From the NCBI GenBank assembly GCA_965140775.1, contig OZ223471.1, positions 1,550,001 through 1,614,000 on the forward strand: a DNA stretch of 64,000 bases, written 5' to 3'. A model generated the notes under the pieces. The model was not told the origin of the DNA. It did no database searches and saw nothing but the letters and a program-made list of their open reading frames with translations. This document shows, piece by piece, positions 47,143 to 56,155 of the stretch. Source of the DNA: UBA6244 sp965140775. Its GTDB lineage: Bacteria; Bacteroidota; Bacteroidia; Bacteroidales; F082. A program made the position numbers and the translations under genes. The stretch's first letter is position 1. The number at the start of each line of letters is the position of its first letter.

Positions 47143-47524
47143 TTAAATTGTCCCATTAGCTAACCGATACGATTCGCAAAGGCTATTAATTTGGTTTTGG
47201 CCTTTCGGGTAGATATTTTCATTACCTTGTTCAAATTTCCTTATATAATATGTGACTAGAAAGAAATCTCTGCCGCAATAGCGTTCCGGGATATGTCCAA
47301 GCGTTACTTTGTCGTTGTATACCAATAATTAAGTACTATAAATCAGTTGGTTAAAGGTGAAAAAAGGGTGGTAGTAACAAGGATGCTGAACATCCGAATT
47401 GAAAAAAGCAAAATGAAAAAAACGACCAAATTTGAAGTTTGTACAAGAATGTATAGTATTATGTTGGAGATAAATGAACGCGATAGAAACCTTTCCCTGG
47501 TGACGGCATGTTTTTTGTGTTTTG
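47143..47524. other. Intergenic region
   Basis: About 380 bp between the 660-aa and 519-aa genes. No gene, terminator or repeat recognised. Confidence 0.55.
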
Positions 47525-49084
47525 CTACTTATTGATAGTCAGTGTTTTACTTGTTTCAATGGTAAGTTTTCCTATTCCGTTAATGGTGAGATTGTCGCAT
47601 GAAATGGGTTGATCACAACCTTCATCAATGTTTATATCATGATCGTTGATAATCACGTTACCAAATACTTTCGGGTATTCATATATGGGATTGGGTGATA
47701 TCTGTAACAGGCTCCAAACACCTGTTTCACCGTTGCATACGTCAAATTCATCCCATGATCCACTGCTTATTGAGGTATATGTTAGCCCAAGATCACAAAA
47801 GCAGTAAGGAAGATAAGTTACCGTGGCGTCGTAGGTCCCCGACCCCCCCAATTCGCCATGTATGTTCATGTTTCCGGTGACGGATGATCTGTTGATAAAG
47901 GTGTTGCAGCCTACGTTGATGTGTCCGCAAGTGGTTGAAGTTAGTGAAGAGGACCAGTTGTTGACGAAATCTCCGGTTCCGATACAATATATGGCTCCAT
48001 CGTTTACGACCTGACAGTCTGAGGTGAAGGTGCCCATTTCTGTAATTACTCCATTGTTGGTGATAGTACCTCCGCTCATGGTGGCATTTCCCCCAATTTC
48101 TAAGTAGCCATTATTGATAATGCTGTAGGTATCATATACAATCAAATTGCCTCCAACATTAAGTTGGGCGTGGTTTCCGTTGGTAAATGTAAAACCGGTT
48201 CCGTAAAAGCTGCTTATGTTGTTCCTTACTACCATTTCCCCTTCGTTGAGAAAATCTTTTCCCCCCGAGAGTTTGTAAACTTCAAAATAGTTGTGGTTTT
48301 CGTATATGTTCCCACTTAGGTAAAAAGTACTATTTCCTGTTACGGTAATTTCACCATAGTTGTACATTTCAAACGAATGACCCGATTCTGACCAGGTGCT
48401 ATATATATTTCCTACGGCTACAATTCCTTCATTGTAGTTATAAAAGGTATAATTACCCTGCTCAAAATTATTGGTAATGAGTATTTCTCCATAATTGTTC
48501 AGTGGGCATTGTATTTCAAGATTTTTTGCCAGAATAGTTCCTGTATTCTCTAAACTGGAACCATCAAATGCGGCCATGTTAGAGGTCGTGGCCTTTGGAG
48601 CGTTCAGTATTCCTTGATTGATAACACTGCTTTCACCGTAAAAGCCAAAATAGGTTCCAACTTCAATTTGGCCGGATGGATGATTAATCACTTGTGGTGC
48701 GCCATAGGTGGTAAACACTTTGGCACATGTCCAATTACCGAAATTATCTACATTGGCTACTCCATCATAGTATTGTATTGAAATGATTCCATTGTTATTG
48801 ATAACTCCACTATTCCATATCTGGAGGTATTTGGCCGCACCTGAAAGCGAAGCCCCGTAATTAACTGTAAGGTTCAGGTCGTTTACTCCAATGTTTACAT
48901 CCAGAACTACCTGATGATTGATAATAACCTCATCGCCACTTACCGGTAATCCATTGTCCCAAGTTGATGCATATGACCAATTGGAATCATTGACGGTGGA
49001 AGTGGTTTTTGAGAGGGCATTGGCTGTGAGCGAAAGAAAGATGCTTAATAACAATAGTTTGAGAATGAAGATGTGATGTAGCAT
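47525..49084 (-). CDS. Exported Asn-rich beta-solenoid-like protein
   Basis: 519 aa. Signal peptide (MLHHIFILKLLLLSIFLSLT, cut near ALS), then repeated short Asn/Gly-rich strands (IQIWNSG-like: LQIWNSGVINNNGIISI, LENTGTILAKNLEIQ, ITNNFEQGNYTFYNYNEG), as in beta-solenoid or G8-like exoproteins; the start (WSYASTWDNGLPVSGDEVII) resembles the C1/C2 module start. The C terminus is LTINGIGKLTIETSKTLTINK with no T9SS CTD. Six Cys lie in the last quarter. Function unknown; leftward and probably the first gene of the array. Confidence 0.8.
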   Translation of the reverse strand: MLHHIFILKLLLLSIFLSLTANALSKTTSTVNDSNWSYASTWDNGLPVSGDEVIINHQVVLDVNIGVNDLNLTVNYGASLSGAAKYLQIWNSGVINNNGIISIQYYDGVANVDNFGNWTCAKVFTTYGAPQVINHPSGQIEVGTYFGFYGESSVINQGILNAPKATTSNMAAFDGSSLENTGTILAKNLEIQCPLNNYGEILITNNFEQGNYTFYNYNEGIVAVGNIYSTWSESGHSFEMYNYGEITVTGNSTFYLSGNIYENHNYFEVYKLSGGKDFLNEGEMVVRNNISSFYGTGFTFTNGNHAQLNVGGNLIVYDTYSIINNGYLEIGGNATMSGGTITNNGVITEMGTFTSDCQVVNDGAIYCIGTGDFVNNWSSSLTSTTCGHINVGCNTFINRSSVTGNMNIHGELGGSGTYDATVTYLPYCFCDLGLTYTSISSGSWDEFDVCNGETGVWSLLQISPNPIYEYPKVFGNVIINDHDINIDEGCDQPISCDNLTINGIGKLTIETSKTLTINK

Positions 49085-49617
49085 ATTGGTGTTTTATGAG
49101 CCAATTCGGCGTGTAAATTAATTTTTAGGTTGTTAAGGAGATAAAGATTGAGTTTTTTGCTAAAGCGATATAAAAATAATTGTTAGAAATTCGTTACGAA
49201 ATTTTTCCTGGCGTTTTGTTTGTGCTTTAGAGGTAGCTAACACATATTAAACCAAAGTGTTGTGTATATTGTTTTGTGTGAGAGATGACGTTCGTAGGAT
49301 TTTTATCACGAAGCGCGTTCATGTCAAATATATCCTGATGGCGATGTGTCAAGCCCGCAGTTTTATTGCCATTTTCATCATGTATTCAGTTGTAGATTTT
49401 CAGGCTAATTAGAAACCGTCAGGAATGAAATAATCAAAACTTATGAAATGGAAGTCAGCAATTTTAAGATTGAGTGGAAATTCTGGTCGTTTTACTCATT
49501 ACCTGAATGTATTTATTTAGCTTTATTTGTTGAATAGAAGTTTGTTAATGCTGTCTATAACATCGCAGCAACGCTCTTTAAATCAAACGAACGGTTTAGT
49601 ATGGGTTAGTTTTAATA
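49085..49617. other. Gene-free stretch upstream of the 519-aa gene
   Basis: About 530 bp between the exoprotein start and the insertion sequence. No supported gene; it probably contains the promoter of the 519-aa gene, but no exact TAnnTTTG match was pinned down. Confidence 0.5.
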
Positions 49618-49626
49618 TCATGAAAT
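49618..49626. repeat. Target-site duplication of the IS, left copy
   Basis: TCATGAAAT, identical to 50959-50967. Confidence 0.9.
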
Positions 49627-50958
49627 CACTAGTGTCCAATAAAATTTTCATCATTCAATATTTAAAAGCGATTTCCATTTGAAAAGCACCATCATCCATT
49701 TCTTCCATGGTGTCAGAGTTAGCAAAAAGCTCCCTGATATTAGTTTTATCTGTGAGGACTCTGCTAATCACACGGAGCACATTGAAAGTGGTCCTGCCCA
49801 AATGGGCGTCATGTTCAACAATGGCCACCAGACAATACGCAATAACAGCAATATATATCTGGATCTTAACGGCATTTTCGGTGTTTCCCCAGAAAGAAGT
49901 GATTCGAAGATGTTGTTTGATCCATCGGTAAAAAAGTTCAACTTGCCATCGTTGTTTATACAACAGAGCAATGTTTTTTGCGTCTGTTTCGAAATTATTC
50001 GTCAAAAAGGTAAAGGTTCTACCAAGCTCAGGGGCATAGTAAACTATTCTCCTCAGTTTTACAGGGTACTTTTTCCTGGTTTGATATCCGGTAAGGAGTA
50101 TGGCCTGGTCAAGAAGAATATTATCAATATCATCCAGAAGTTCTTCTCCATCAATAATTTCATATTTCAAGTGGGACTTTTGCCTGATGACGAAAAAGGA
50201 ATTAATTGTATTAATGGTGTACAACCTGCCAAGATCATAGTACCCTTTGTCAAAGATATAGAAGGCAAACGGTTCGTAGGGAATCAGATCCATCACATTC
50301 ACATCATGGACTTTAGCTTCAGTGATATGAATGTATGTTGGGATTTGCGTCAATACATCAAAGAGTGTGTGGACTTTAATACCCCCTTTATTCTTCCTGA
50401 AGTTTGCCCATTTGAACAAGTTAAGGCAGAGGTCTATGGTGGTGGAATCAAACGCATAAAACTTGCCCTCCAATTCAAACGGCCTAAGTATCCGTTTAGT
50501 CTGGGCAAGATTAATCATATAATAGGCAAACTCCTCAAAAATTCTGTAGTCCCTGTTAATATTGGCATAAGAAAGGTTGCTCAGTTTTATTTCACCTTTA
50601 CCAAATCCGAGATGATAGCACTTTGTTTTAATCGACTGAACAATGCAGGTAAGTTCCCGGAGACTGTCACAAGCAGCCAATTGTCCGAACATCATGACAA
50701 GCAACTGGTTCCAACAGGAGAAGGTTTTAACCCATTTATCACCGTTATATTTTTGTACAATCATATCAAATGCTCTTTTAGGCAAAAAGGCGACTATCTG
50801 ACTGAAAACATACTTTCCATTATTCATCACATCCTGGTTTATATTCAGGTTGCGAATTTGGGAAATGAATTCAAATCGACACGTGAAATTTACGATTATA
50901 ATTACATATATATTAAGGACTTACAAAGGTTCTTTAAAAATTCTTTTGGACACTAGTG
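49627..50958. mobile_element. Complete IS4-family insertion sequence, 1,332 bp
   Basis: Ends are inverted repeats: CACTAGTGTCCAA is perfect over 13 bp, and 20 of 22 bp match. A 9-bp direct repeat TCATGAAAT flanks the element at 49618-49626 and 50959-50967, the expected target duplication for IS4. It carries one intact transposase and no passenger gene. Intact ends, duplication and frame suggest a recent, possibly mobile insertion. Confidence 0.93.
49655..50830 (-). CDS. IS4-family DDE transposase (DUF4372 type)
   Basis: 391 aa, intact. N-terminal DUF4372-like domain (about 1-75; KYVFSQIVAFLPKRAFD) and an RNase-H-fold catalytic domain. Catalytic triad Asp128 (FYAFDSTTIDL), Asp194 (YIFDKGYYDL) and Glu298 (QRWQVELFYRWIKQHL, a YREK-like variant). 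It fills most of the 1,332-bp element. The 425-aa opposite-strand frame is a shadow. Confidence 0.95.
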   Translation of the reverse strand: MMNNGKYVFSQIVAFLPKRAFDMIVQKYNGDKWVKTFSCWNQLLVMMFGQLAACDSLRELTCIVQSIKTKCYHLGFGKGEIKLSNLSYANINRDYRIFEEFAYYMINLAQTKRILRPFELEGKFYAFDSTTIDLCLNLFKWANFRKNKGGIKVHTLFDVLTQIPTYIHITEAKVHDVNVMDLIPYEPFAFYIFDKGYYDLGRLYTINTINSFFVIRQKSHLKYEIIDGEELLDDIDNILLDQAILLTGYQTRKKYPVKLRRIVYYAPELGRTFTFLTNNFETDAKNIALLYKQRWQVELFYRWIKQHLRITSFWGNTENAVKIQIYIAVIAYCLVAIVEHDAHLGRTTFNVLRVISRVLTDKTNIRELFANSDTMEEMDDGAFQMEIAFKY

Positions 50959-50967
50959 TCATGAAAT
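50959..50967. repeat. Target-site duplication of the IS, right copy
   Basis: TCATGAAAT, identical to 49618-49626. Confidence 0.9.
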
Positions 50968-51054
50968 AATTATTGGGAACTTAGTTGCTCTAAATGGCTA
51001 GTGTTGATGGCCCGGCAGCAAGCGAGCTGTTTGATAACTAATTCACTCAAAAAA

Positions 51055-51408
51055 ATGAACAGAGAAGATTTTTTCAGTAATCAGTGCCTTGATGGTGAGC
51101 AAGCTAAATCTCTGTTTCCGATGGAGTTAATTAGCCCGATCAAAATAGAAACAGGCACACCTCTTTCCATTATTCAAAGGGCGATGGCACTCATGGCCAA
51201 CAATCCTGATTCACCAAACAACACCTACCGTGAATATTTAAATTACGGACATCACTGGGTTATTAGTGATATCAATGCGGTTTGCACTTTGTTGCTTTTG
51301 GCTTCGAATGAGCCGGAAACTACTCCTGCCGGTGAGGATAATATTGGTTTTCGTTTGATTTTGCCACCAAATTATGCATGTAAACCTCACGTATATTACC
51401 CTTTTTAA
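51055..51408 (+). CDS. Hypothetical protein, 117 aa
   Basis: From the ATG at 51055 (the frame is open to 51001, but that stretch has non-coding-like composition). No signal peptide or membrane helix. Features seen: an acidic N terminus, SIIQRAMALMANNPDS, a central GHHWVISDINAVCTLLLLAS and a C terminus NIGFRLILPPNYACKPHVYYP. I do not recognise the family. Its stop is 8 bp before the histidine kinase start, so the two are very likely cotranscribed and may work together. Confidence 0.7.
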   Translation: MNREDFFSNQCLDGEQAKSLFPMELISPIKIETGTPLSIIQRAMALMANNPDSPNNTYREYLNYGHHWVISDINAVCTLLLLASNEPETTPAGEDNIGFRLILPPNYACKPHVYYPF

Positions 51409-51416
51409 TTTGCTTT

Positions 51417-53360
51417 ATGACAGTCAACAAGGTTAGGAAAATAAAAGTGGTGCCTCTCCCAGACATTGATTTTGATCAGGCACGTTTGGTATGTGTCCAT
51501 GCACTTGAATCGGCTGCTGCATCGCAAATAATTTTTGAGGAGGTTGATGTATGTACTTGGGAATGGGATGTTGATCACGGTGAAATTAGGGTTTCAGGGC
51601 GTGTACCCGAAGTGTTGGGGAGCGTTCCTGCAAAGATGAATGAACTACATGGTTATCTGAAGAATCAAATTGTTTCAGATGATCGTCAACGGGTCATCGC
51701 CAGCAGGAATGGCCTTTTTTCTCCTGAAAACGATTCTTATTCAGTAGAATACAGACTAAACACCATTTCAGGAAACACGATTTGGCTGAAGGAAAAGGGG
51801 CGAATAACCCAACGCGACCATGATGGCAGGGTTACCAAGGTTCTTGGTTTGTTCTTGAATATAACCAAAGCAAAAAAGGTTGAGCAAATGCTGCACACCT
51901 ATGAAAAGACCATTGAAAGTGCTGATATTACTGTTGTTATTACAGATTTTGCAGGAAACATTGAATATGCCAACCCATTTTTTTCACAGATCACGGGGTT
52001 CCGTCCTGCTGACTATTTGGGTAAAAACATCAATATTCAAAAGTCCGGATATCATTCTCCCGATTTTTACGAAAAGCTCTGGACAACTATTTCGAGTGGC
52101 AATGTCTGGGATTCAAACTTTTATAACCGCAAAATGAATGGCGAGTTGTATTGGGAGCATGCCATCATTGCACCAGTAAAGAGTATGTTTGACGAAATCA
52201 CCCATTATGTGGCCATCAAAAGAGACATTTCCAAACAAAAGCATCTGGAGTCGTTGTTAAAAAAGCACGAAAAGCAACTACAGCTGGCTATGCAGGTGGC
52301 CAAAATGGGTTATTGGAAAATGGATATTCATAACTTTTCGGTGGAATGGTCGGATGGACACGATGTGCTTTTCGGAATTCCCATGGAGGCTTTCGGGGGG
52401 TCGCTGGAAGCAGTTCAGAAATGTGTGCCCCCGGAGGATCGAAAGCACGGCATCGTAAATTTAAATCGTGCTTTGGCAAAAAACCAACCTTTTGACAATA
52501 CCTACCGGGTGATTCATCCCAATGGGGAAATACGTTGGCTCCACTCTCACGGACTGATTTTTAAGGATAGGGAAGGGAATCCCGACCACCTTTTTGGTAT
52601 TACTCAGGACATTACTGAGAAAAAATTGGCTGAGATGGAGTTGTTAGAGGCTAAAGTAAGGGCGGAAGAAAGCAATGCTTTGAAAACTGCTTTCTTAAAC
52701 AATATTTCCCACGAGTTTAATACGCCACTGAATGGTATTCTGGGTTTTGCCGAGCTAATCATGTTGTCAGAAGGGAATGCCGAAAAGCACGAATATGGAA
52801 AGCAACTCCGACAAAGCTGTAATCGTCTGGTCGCCACAGTGGAAGAAACTGTTGAGATGTCATTAATTCACACCAATTCATTAACCCTCTCTAATTCAAC
52901 ATGTAAATTGGGAGAAGTGGTTGGGGAGCTTGTGAAAAGTGCTTCCGAAATGGCAAAATTGAAAAAACTCGACTTTCGCAATATTACTTCGGTCACCTGC
53001 AATCAGTTGGAGGTGTTAATCGATCGGGAAAAGTTTAAAAAAGCTTTGATGCATATACTCTCCAACGCCATTAAATACACGCAAAAGGGGTTTGTTGAGT
53101 TTCACTGCAAGTTAAGTTACAAGAATATCATCTTAATCATTTCGGATACAGGAATAGGAATTCCCATCGAAGATCAGGAAAAGATATTCCATCCCTATTA
53201 TCAAAAAGAACAAGGTTACACAAGAAGTTATCAGGGATCAGGTATCGGCCTTTCATTGGCTAAAGCCTATATTGAAATGTTAAAAGGTGCCATCGAGTTG
53301 GAATCTGAAGTGAAAAGAGGTACCAAGGTTAAAGTTAAGATACCCATTGTAAGGCCATGA
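51417..53360 (+). CDS. PAS-domain sensor histidine kinase
   Basis: 647 aa, soluble. Three PAS/PAC domains (about 25-150, 160-285 and 290-410; for example ITDFAGNIEYANPFFSQITGF and IHPNGEIRWLHSHG), then HisKA with the phosphorylation His432 in NNISHEFNTPLNGI (SHEFNTPLN instead of the usual SHEIRTPLN) and a HATPase_c domain (about 535-645) with N box LSNAIKYTQ, G1 SDTGIGIP and G2 GSGIGLSLAKAY. No receiver domain, no membrane helix and no response regulator nearby: an orphan cytoplasmic sensor, perhaps of redox or a small ligand. Confidence 0.92.
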   Translation: MTVNKVRKIKVVPLPDIDFDQARLVCVHALESAAASQIIFEEVDVCTWEWDVDHGEIRVSGRVPEVLGSVPAKMNELHGYLKNQIVSDDRQRVIASRNGLFSPENDSYSVEYRLNTISGNTIWLKEKGRITQRDHDGRVTKVLGLFLNITKAKKVEQMLHTYEKTIESADITVVITDFAGNIEYANPFFSQITGFRPADYLGKNINIQKSGYHSPDFYEKLWTTISSGNVWDSNFYNRKMNGELYWEHAIIAPVKSMFDEITHYVAIKRDISKQKHLESLLKKHEKQLQLAMQVAKMGYWKMDIHNFSVEWSDGHDVLFGIPMEAFGGSLEAVQKCVPPEDRKHGIVNLNRALAKNQPFDNTYRVIHPNGEIRWLHSHGLIFKDREGNPDHLFGITQDITEKKLAEMELLEAKVRAEESNALKTAFLNNISHEFNTPLNGILGFAELIMLSEGNAEKHEYGKQLRQSCNRLVATVEETVEMSLIHTNSLTLSNSTCKLGEVVGELVKSASEMAKLKKLDFRNITSVTCNQLEVLIDREKFKKALMHILSNAIKYTQKGFVEFHCKLSYKNIILIISDTGIGIPIEDQEKIFHPYYQKEQGYTRSYQGSGIGLSLAKAYIEMLKGAIELESEVKRGTKVKVKIPIVRP

Positions 53361-53700
53361 TACAATTGATTTTTATTTAGCCATTAAGCGAAAATCCCGG
53401 TGATAACCTCCATATTCTCTTGGTGAATAAAAAGATAAGCTTTGATGTAAGCCCAATTTTATGTTCTATGGCATGAATTACTTTTCAGTTGTTACGCCAA
53501 TAATTTACTACCTAACTCCTTTTTGCTATTATATTTGTTGTGTATTAATGAATTACAATTATAGACGGTGCTATTTGGTTAAAAAATCTAGCGAACTTTT
53601 ATGCACAACTCTGTAATTGTTTAGTGACTTACAAAGATGCCCCTTTAAGACCTCTACCACGCCAGAATGTCCAAAAAACAAATGTCGGAGAAATGTGATG
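53361..53700. other. Intergenic region
   Basis: About 340 bp between the converging kinase and outer-membrane-protein genes. No gene, hairpin terminator or repeat recognised. Confidence 0.5.
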
Positions 53701-54357
53701 CTATAATCTGTATCCGAAACCAATGGAAGAATAATTGTACACATCATTCTTGTTTCTTTCAAATGTATCCAGCTTATCAGAAAATGTGATTCTGCTGATG
53801 CTGCTCATTTGAATATACCATCTGGGACTCACGTAAATATTTGCACGACCACCAAGTAACAACGCGGGGAGCATGCCACTACCATTGTCAACTTCGGTTT
53901 TTCTGTCGTATTCGTAGAGGGTGCTGTTATAATTGATCATACCTATTCCCACCGGAAATAGCAATGTAATCAAGCGATCGTTTCTTTTATTTCCAAACAA
54001 ATTGCTTACATTGAGCATTCCCTGAATATTGAATTCAGTATATTTACTTTCAAAATATTTGTAGCCGTCAACATATACCCCACAAAGATTTCCTAATACG
54101 AATTGGGCTTGTGTTTCAAAGATGTAACCAAAGGACCTCGTGATGTTGATGTCAATGGAAGGTCGTACTTCGTTTTCACTCGAAATCCAAAAGAAGTTGT
54201 CTTTGTAAAAGTCACCTTGATACAGACTTCCCCCAACATCAAATCCAACACTCCAGGGATGGTTTTTTGCGTGTTCTTCAGTTTGCGCTATAACTGTCGT
54301 TTGCGTTGACAGGGTAAAAAGTGCAAATAGGACAATGATGGTAGATTTAATTTTCAT
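53701..54357 (-). CDS. Putative outer-membrane beta-barrel protein
   Basis: 218 aa. Signal peptide (MKIKSTIIVLFALFTLSTQT, cut near IAQ) and alternating hydrophobic strands of a small beta-barrel with a YQGDF motif near residue 47, ending in the outer-membrane-type tail SIGFGYRL. No domain recognised beyond an OmpA/porin-like barrel. Monocistronic, leftward. Confidence 0.7.
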   Translation of the reverse strand: MKIKSTIIVLFALFTLSTQTTVIAQTEEHAKNHPWSVGFDVGGSLYQGDFYKDNFFWISSENEVRPSIDINITRSFGYIFETQAQFVLGNLCGVYVDGYKYFESKYTEFNIQGMLNVSNLFGNKRNDRLITLLFPVGIGMINYNSTLYEYDRKTEVDNGSGMLPALLLGGRANIYVSPRWYIQMSSISRITFSDKLDTFERNKNDVYNYSSIGFGYRL

Positions 54358-55017
54358 GGCAAAAGATTTAATAATAGGGTTAATAACTCGATTAAAAATA
54401 CAGGACTAATAAGTCAGTGAATGAAATCCATCGTTTGAAAACCGTTTATGGGAAATGTTGAGTATTTCAAATGAGTTATAAGTTAACGTAAATGAATGTA
54501 TAACAATGAGGTATGATGAGAAAATCAAAGGGGTAAAACCTCTGTTTTGCCGACCTAATCAGCCGGAATTCTATATGTTTTACCCGAAGAGCGTCATGTT
54601 TCTTGATAATTCACTCAATATCTACTTGTTTTTTTCACTTCTTTTTGATTGATTTACCTTATTCTCCCATGGTAGTTGTGCAATGGTGAGGGCTTTTTTG
54701 AAAGGCGGTCTTGAGAAAAGCAGAAATAAAGGGGCTTTGGTGCTCATGGCTGGCGGCTTCAACAGGTTTTTTCCCCAATTTTTGGAATATTGCATGTCAT
54801 AAATGTAAACCTGCCAAGGGGCAATTGTTTGCCGGTTTTTAGTAAATGTGCGCCATTAATGGGGCCATCTTGAAGAATGAAAACGTCACTAATGCGTTTT
54901 GAAAATAGCTAAGTATATATGAAGCAGACTTCTAGGTAAAAATAATATTCCTTTAAGTAAATTTGAATTCGTTTTTCTACATAGTTAATTTGCAACACTT
55001 TTAAATGCTTATTCCCA
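54358..55017. other. 660-bp gap
   Basis: Divergent upstream region of the barrel gene and the membrane-protein gene. It contains an inverted repeat GGGTAAAAC (54531-54539)/GTTTTACCC (54577-54585) with a long loop, not obviously a terminator. No gene supported. Confidence 0.45.
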
Positions 55018-55908
55018 ATGATACATTCGTCAGAAATAGAAACGGAAATAGAAGAAGTTACTGTTGACGAAAACTACGGATACAAAGGTCGGTGGACTTT
55101 GTTCAAAATAATCGCTGTCAATTCAGCAATGGCCTACCTGTTCTCGTATCTGTTGGTTACCTTGCTTAATACGGTAAGCCTTGTAATTGGTGCCTGGATG
55201 TTTGGTTATAGTGTCAGAATCAAACTTCTTAAAGTGTATTTCTTGGTTAAATATTTTGAATGGTCGCATGATGCAGTAAAAGTAATATACACCTTGGGAC
55301 CCGGGATTATTATGCTTTTAGGTTTTATCGCTTTGGTTGCTTTGCATTGGGCACGTGAAGAGGCTGGTCGGCTGAAGCTGTTATTTCTTTGGTTTTCGGT
55401 TCATTCGTTAAATTTTATTGTTACCGACATTCTTGTGGGGAATCTGTTTACTGAGGGTCTTGGTCATGTTTTTCAATGGATGTATCTGAACCCAACTACG
55501 CGTTTGGGAATTTCAGTTTTTGGCTTGTTGAGTATAGTAGGAATGGCTTTCTTTTTCACTCAGCCGTTTGTAGAGAGTTCGAATATCTATTTTAATAGGC
55601 TGACCAAAGATGATTTTCCGTACTATATTACTGCTCAGGTGATTGTGCCATATCTGGCCGGAACAATTTTGGTGTTTTCGCTTTTCGGTCTTTCCATGAG
55701 TGTGTTGGAGTGGTTTTCATGGGTGAGCATGGCCTTGATTTTGACTATCGTTGTTGTCAGAGGTAATTATCATCAGACCCTATATTTTGATACAGAATCA
55801 AAAAAAACAGGGATATCACTTTTCTTGCTTATATTGTCGGTTTCAATGTTGGCCATCATGCTTTTCTTGCTTGGGTCTCAGCATGTATTTAACATGACAT
55901 CTTCTTGA
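55018..55908 (+). CDS. Unknown polytopic membrane protein
   Basis: 296 aa. Acidic N terminus (EIETEIEEVTVDENYGY), then about seven to eight transmembrane helices. No recognised motif. LHWAREEAGRLKLLFLWFSV and TQPFVESSNIYFNRL are polar loops between helices. It has a near match to the -7 box (TTAATTTG) upstream. Could be a small transporter, exporter or membrane enzyme; no call is justified. Confidence 0.75.
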   Translation: MIHSSEIETEIEEVTVDENYGYKGRWTLFKIIAVNSAMAYLFSYLLVTLLNTVSLVIGAWMFGYSVRIKLLKVYFLVKYFEWSHDAVKVIYTLGPGIIMLLGFIALVALHWAREEAGRLKLLFLWFSVHSLNFIVTDILVGNLFTEGLGHVFQWMYLNPTTRLGISVFGLLSIVGMAFFFTQPFVESSNIYFNRLTKDDFPYYITAQVIVPYLAGTILVFSLFGLSMSVLEWFSWVSMALILTIVVVRGNYHQTLYFDTESKKTGISLFLLILSVSMLAIMLFLLGSQHVFNMTSS

Positions 55909-56105
55909 TTTTTTTCTGGAGTTTTTATCGCTTGAGTGTCGGGAAAACAGAATAACATACCTGTTCTTTTTTTGTCATCACCATGAACAAAAAGATATTG
56001 GTTGTTGTTATTTCGTTGTGTTTCGTGATAAACTACAGTAAGGCAGTCAAATAGATAACAATTATTTAGTCAGGTTATTTGATTCTTCATTTGTTAATTT
56101 CTCTG

Positions 56106-56113
56106 TATGTTTG
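56106..56113 (+). promoter_or_regulatory. -7 box (TATGTTTG) for the arabinose-hydrolase operon
   Basis: Exact TAnnTTTG match 42 bp before the ATG at 56156. It overlaps the alternative TTG start at 56111, which is therefore rejected. A TTTG at 56078-56081 could act as the -33 element (24-bp spacer). Confidence 0.55.
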
Positions 56114-56155
56114 AAAGATAAAGATCTTAATGTCTTACAAACCAATAAAATTTTA

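Noticed and set aside
49679..50956. 425-aa plus-strand open frame over the IS
   Set aside because: Antisense shadow of the transposase, which has the complete DDE triad and sits correctly inside the element.
54531..54585. Inverted repeat GGGTAAAAC/GTTTTACCC in the 54.4-55.0 kb gap
   Set aside because: The loop is about 37 nt, there is no T-run, and no gene ends there; chance or an unidentified operator cannot be told apart.
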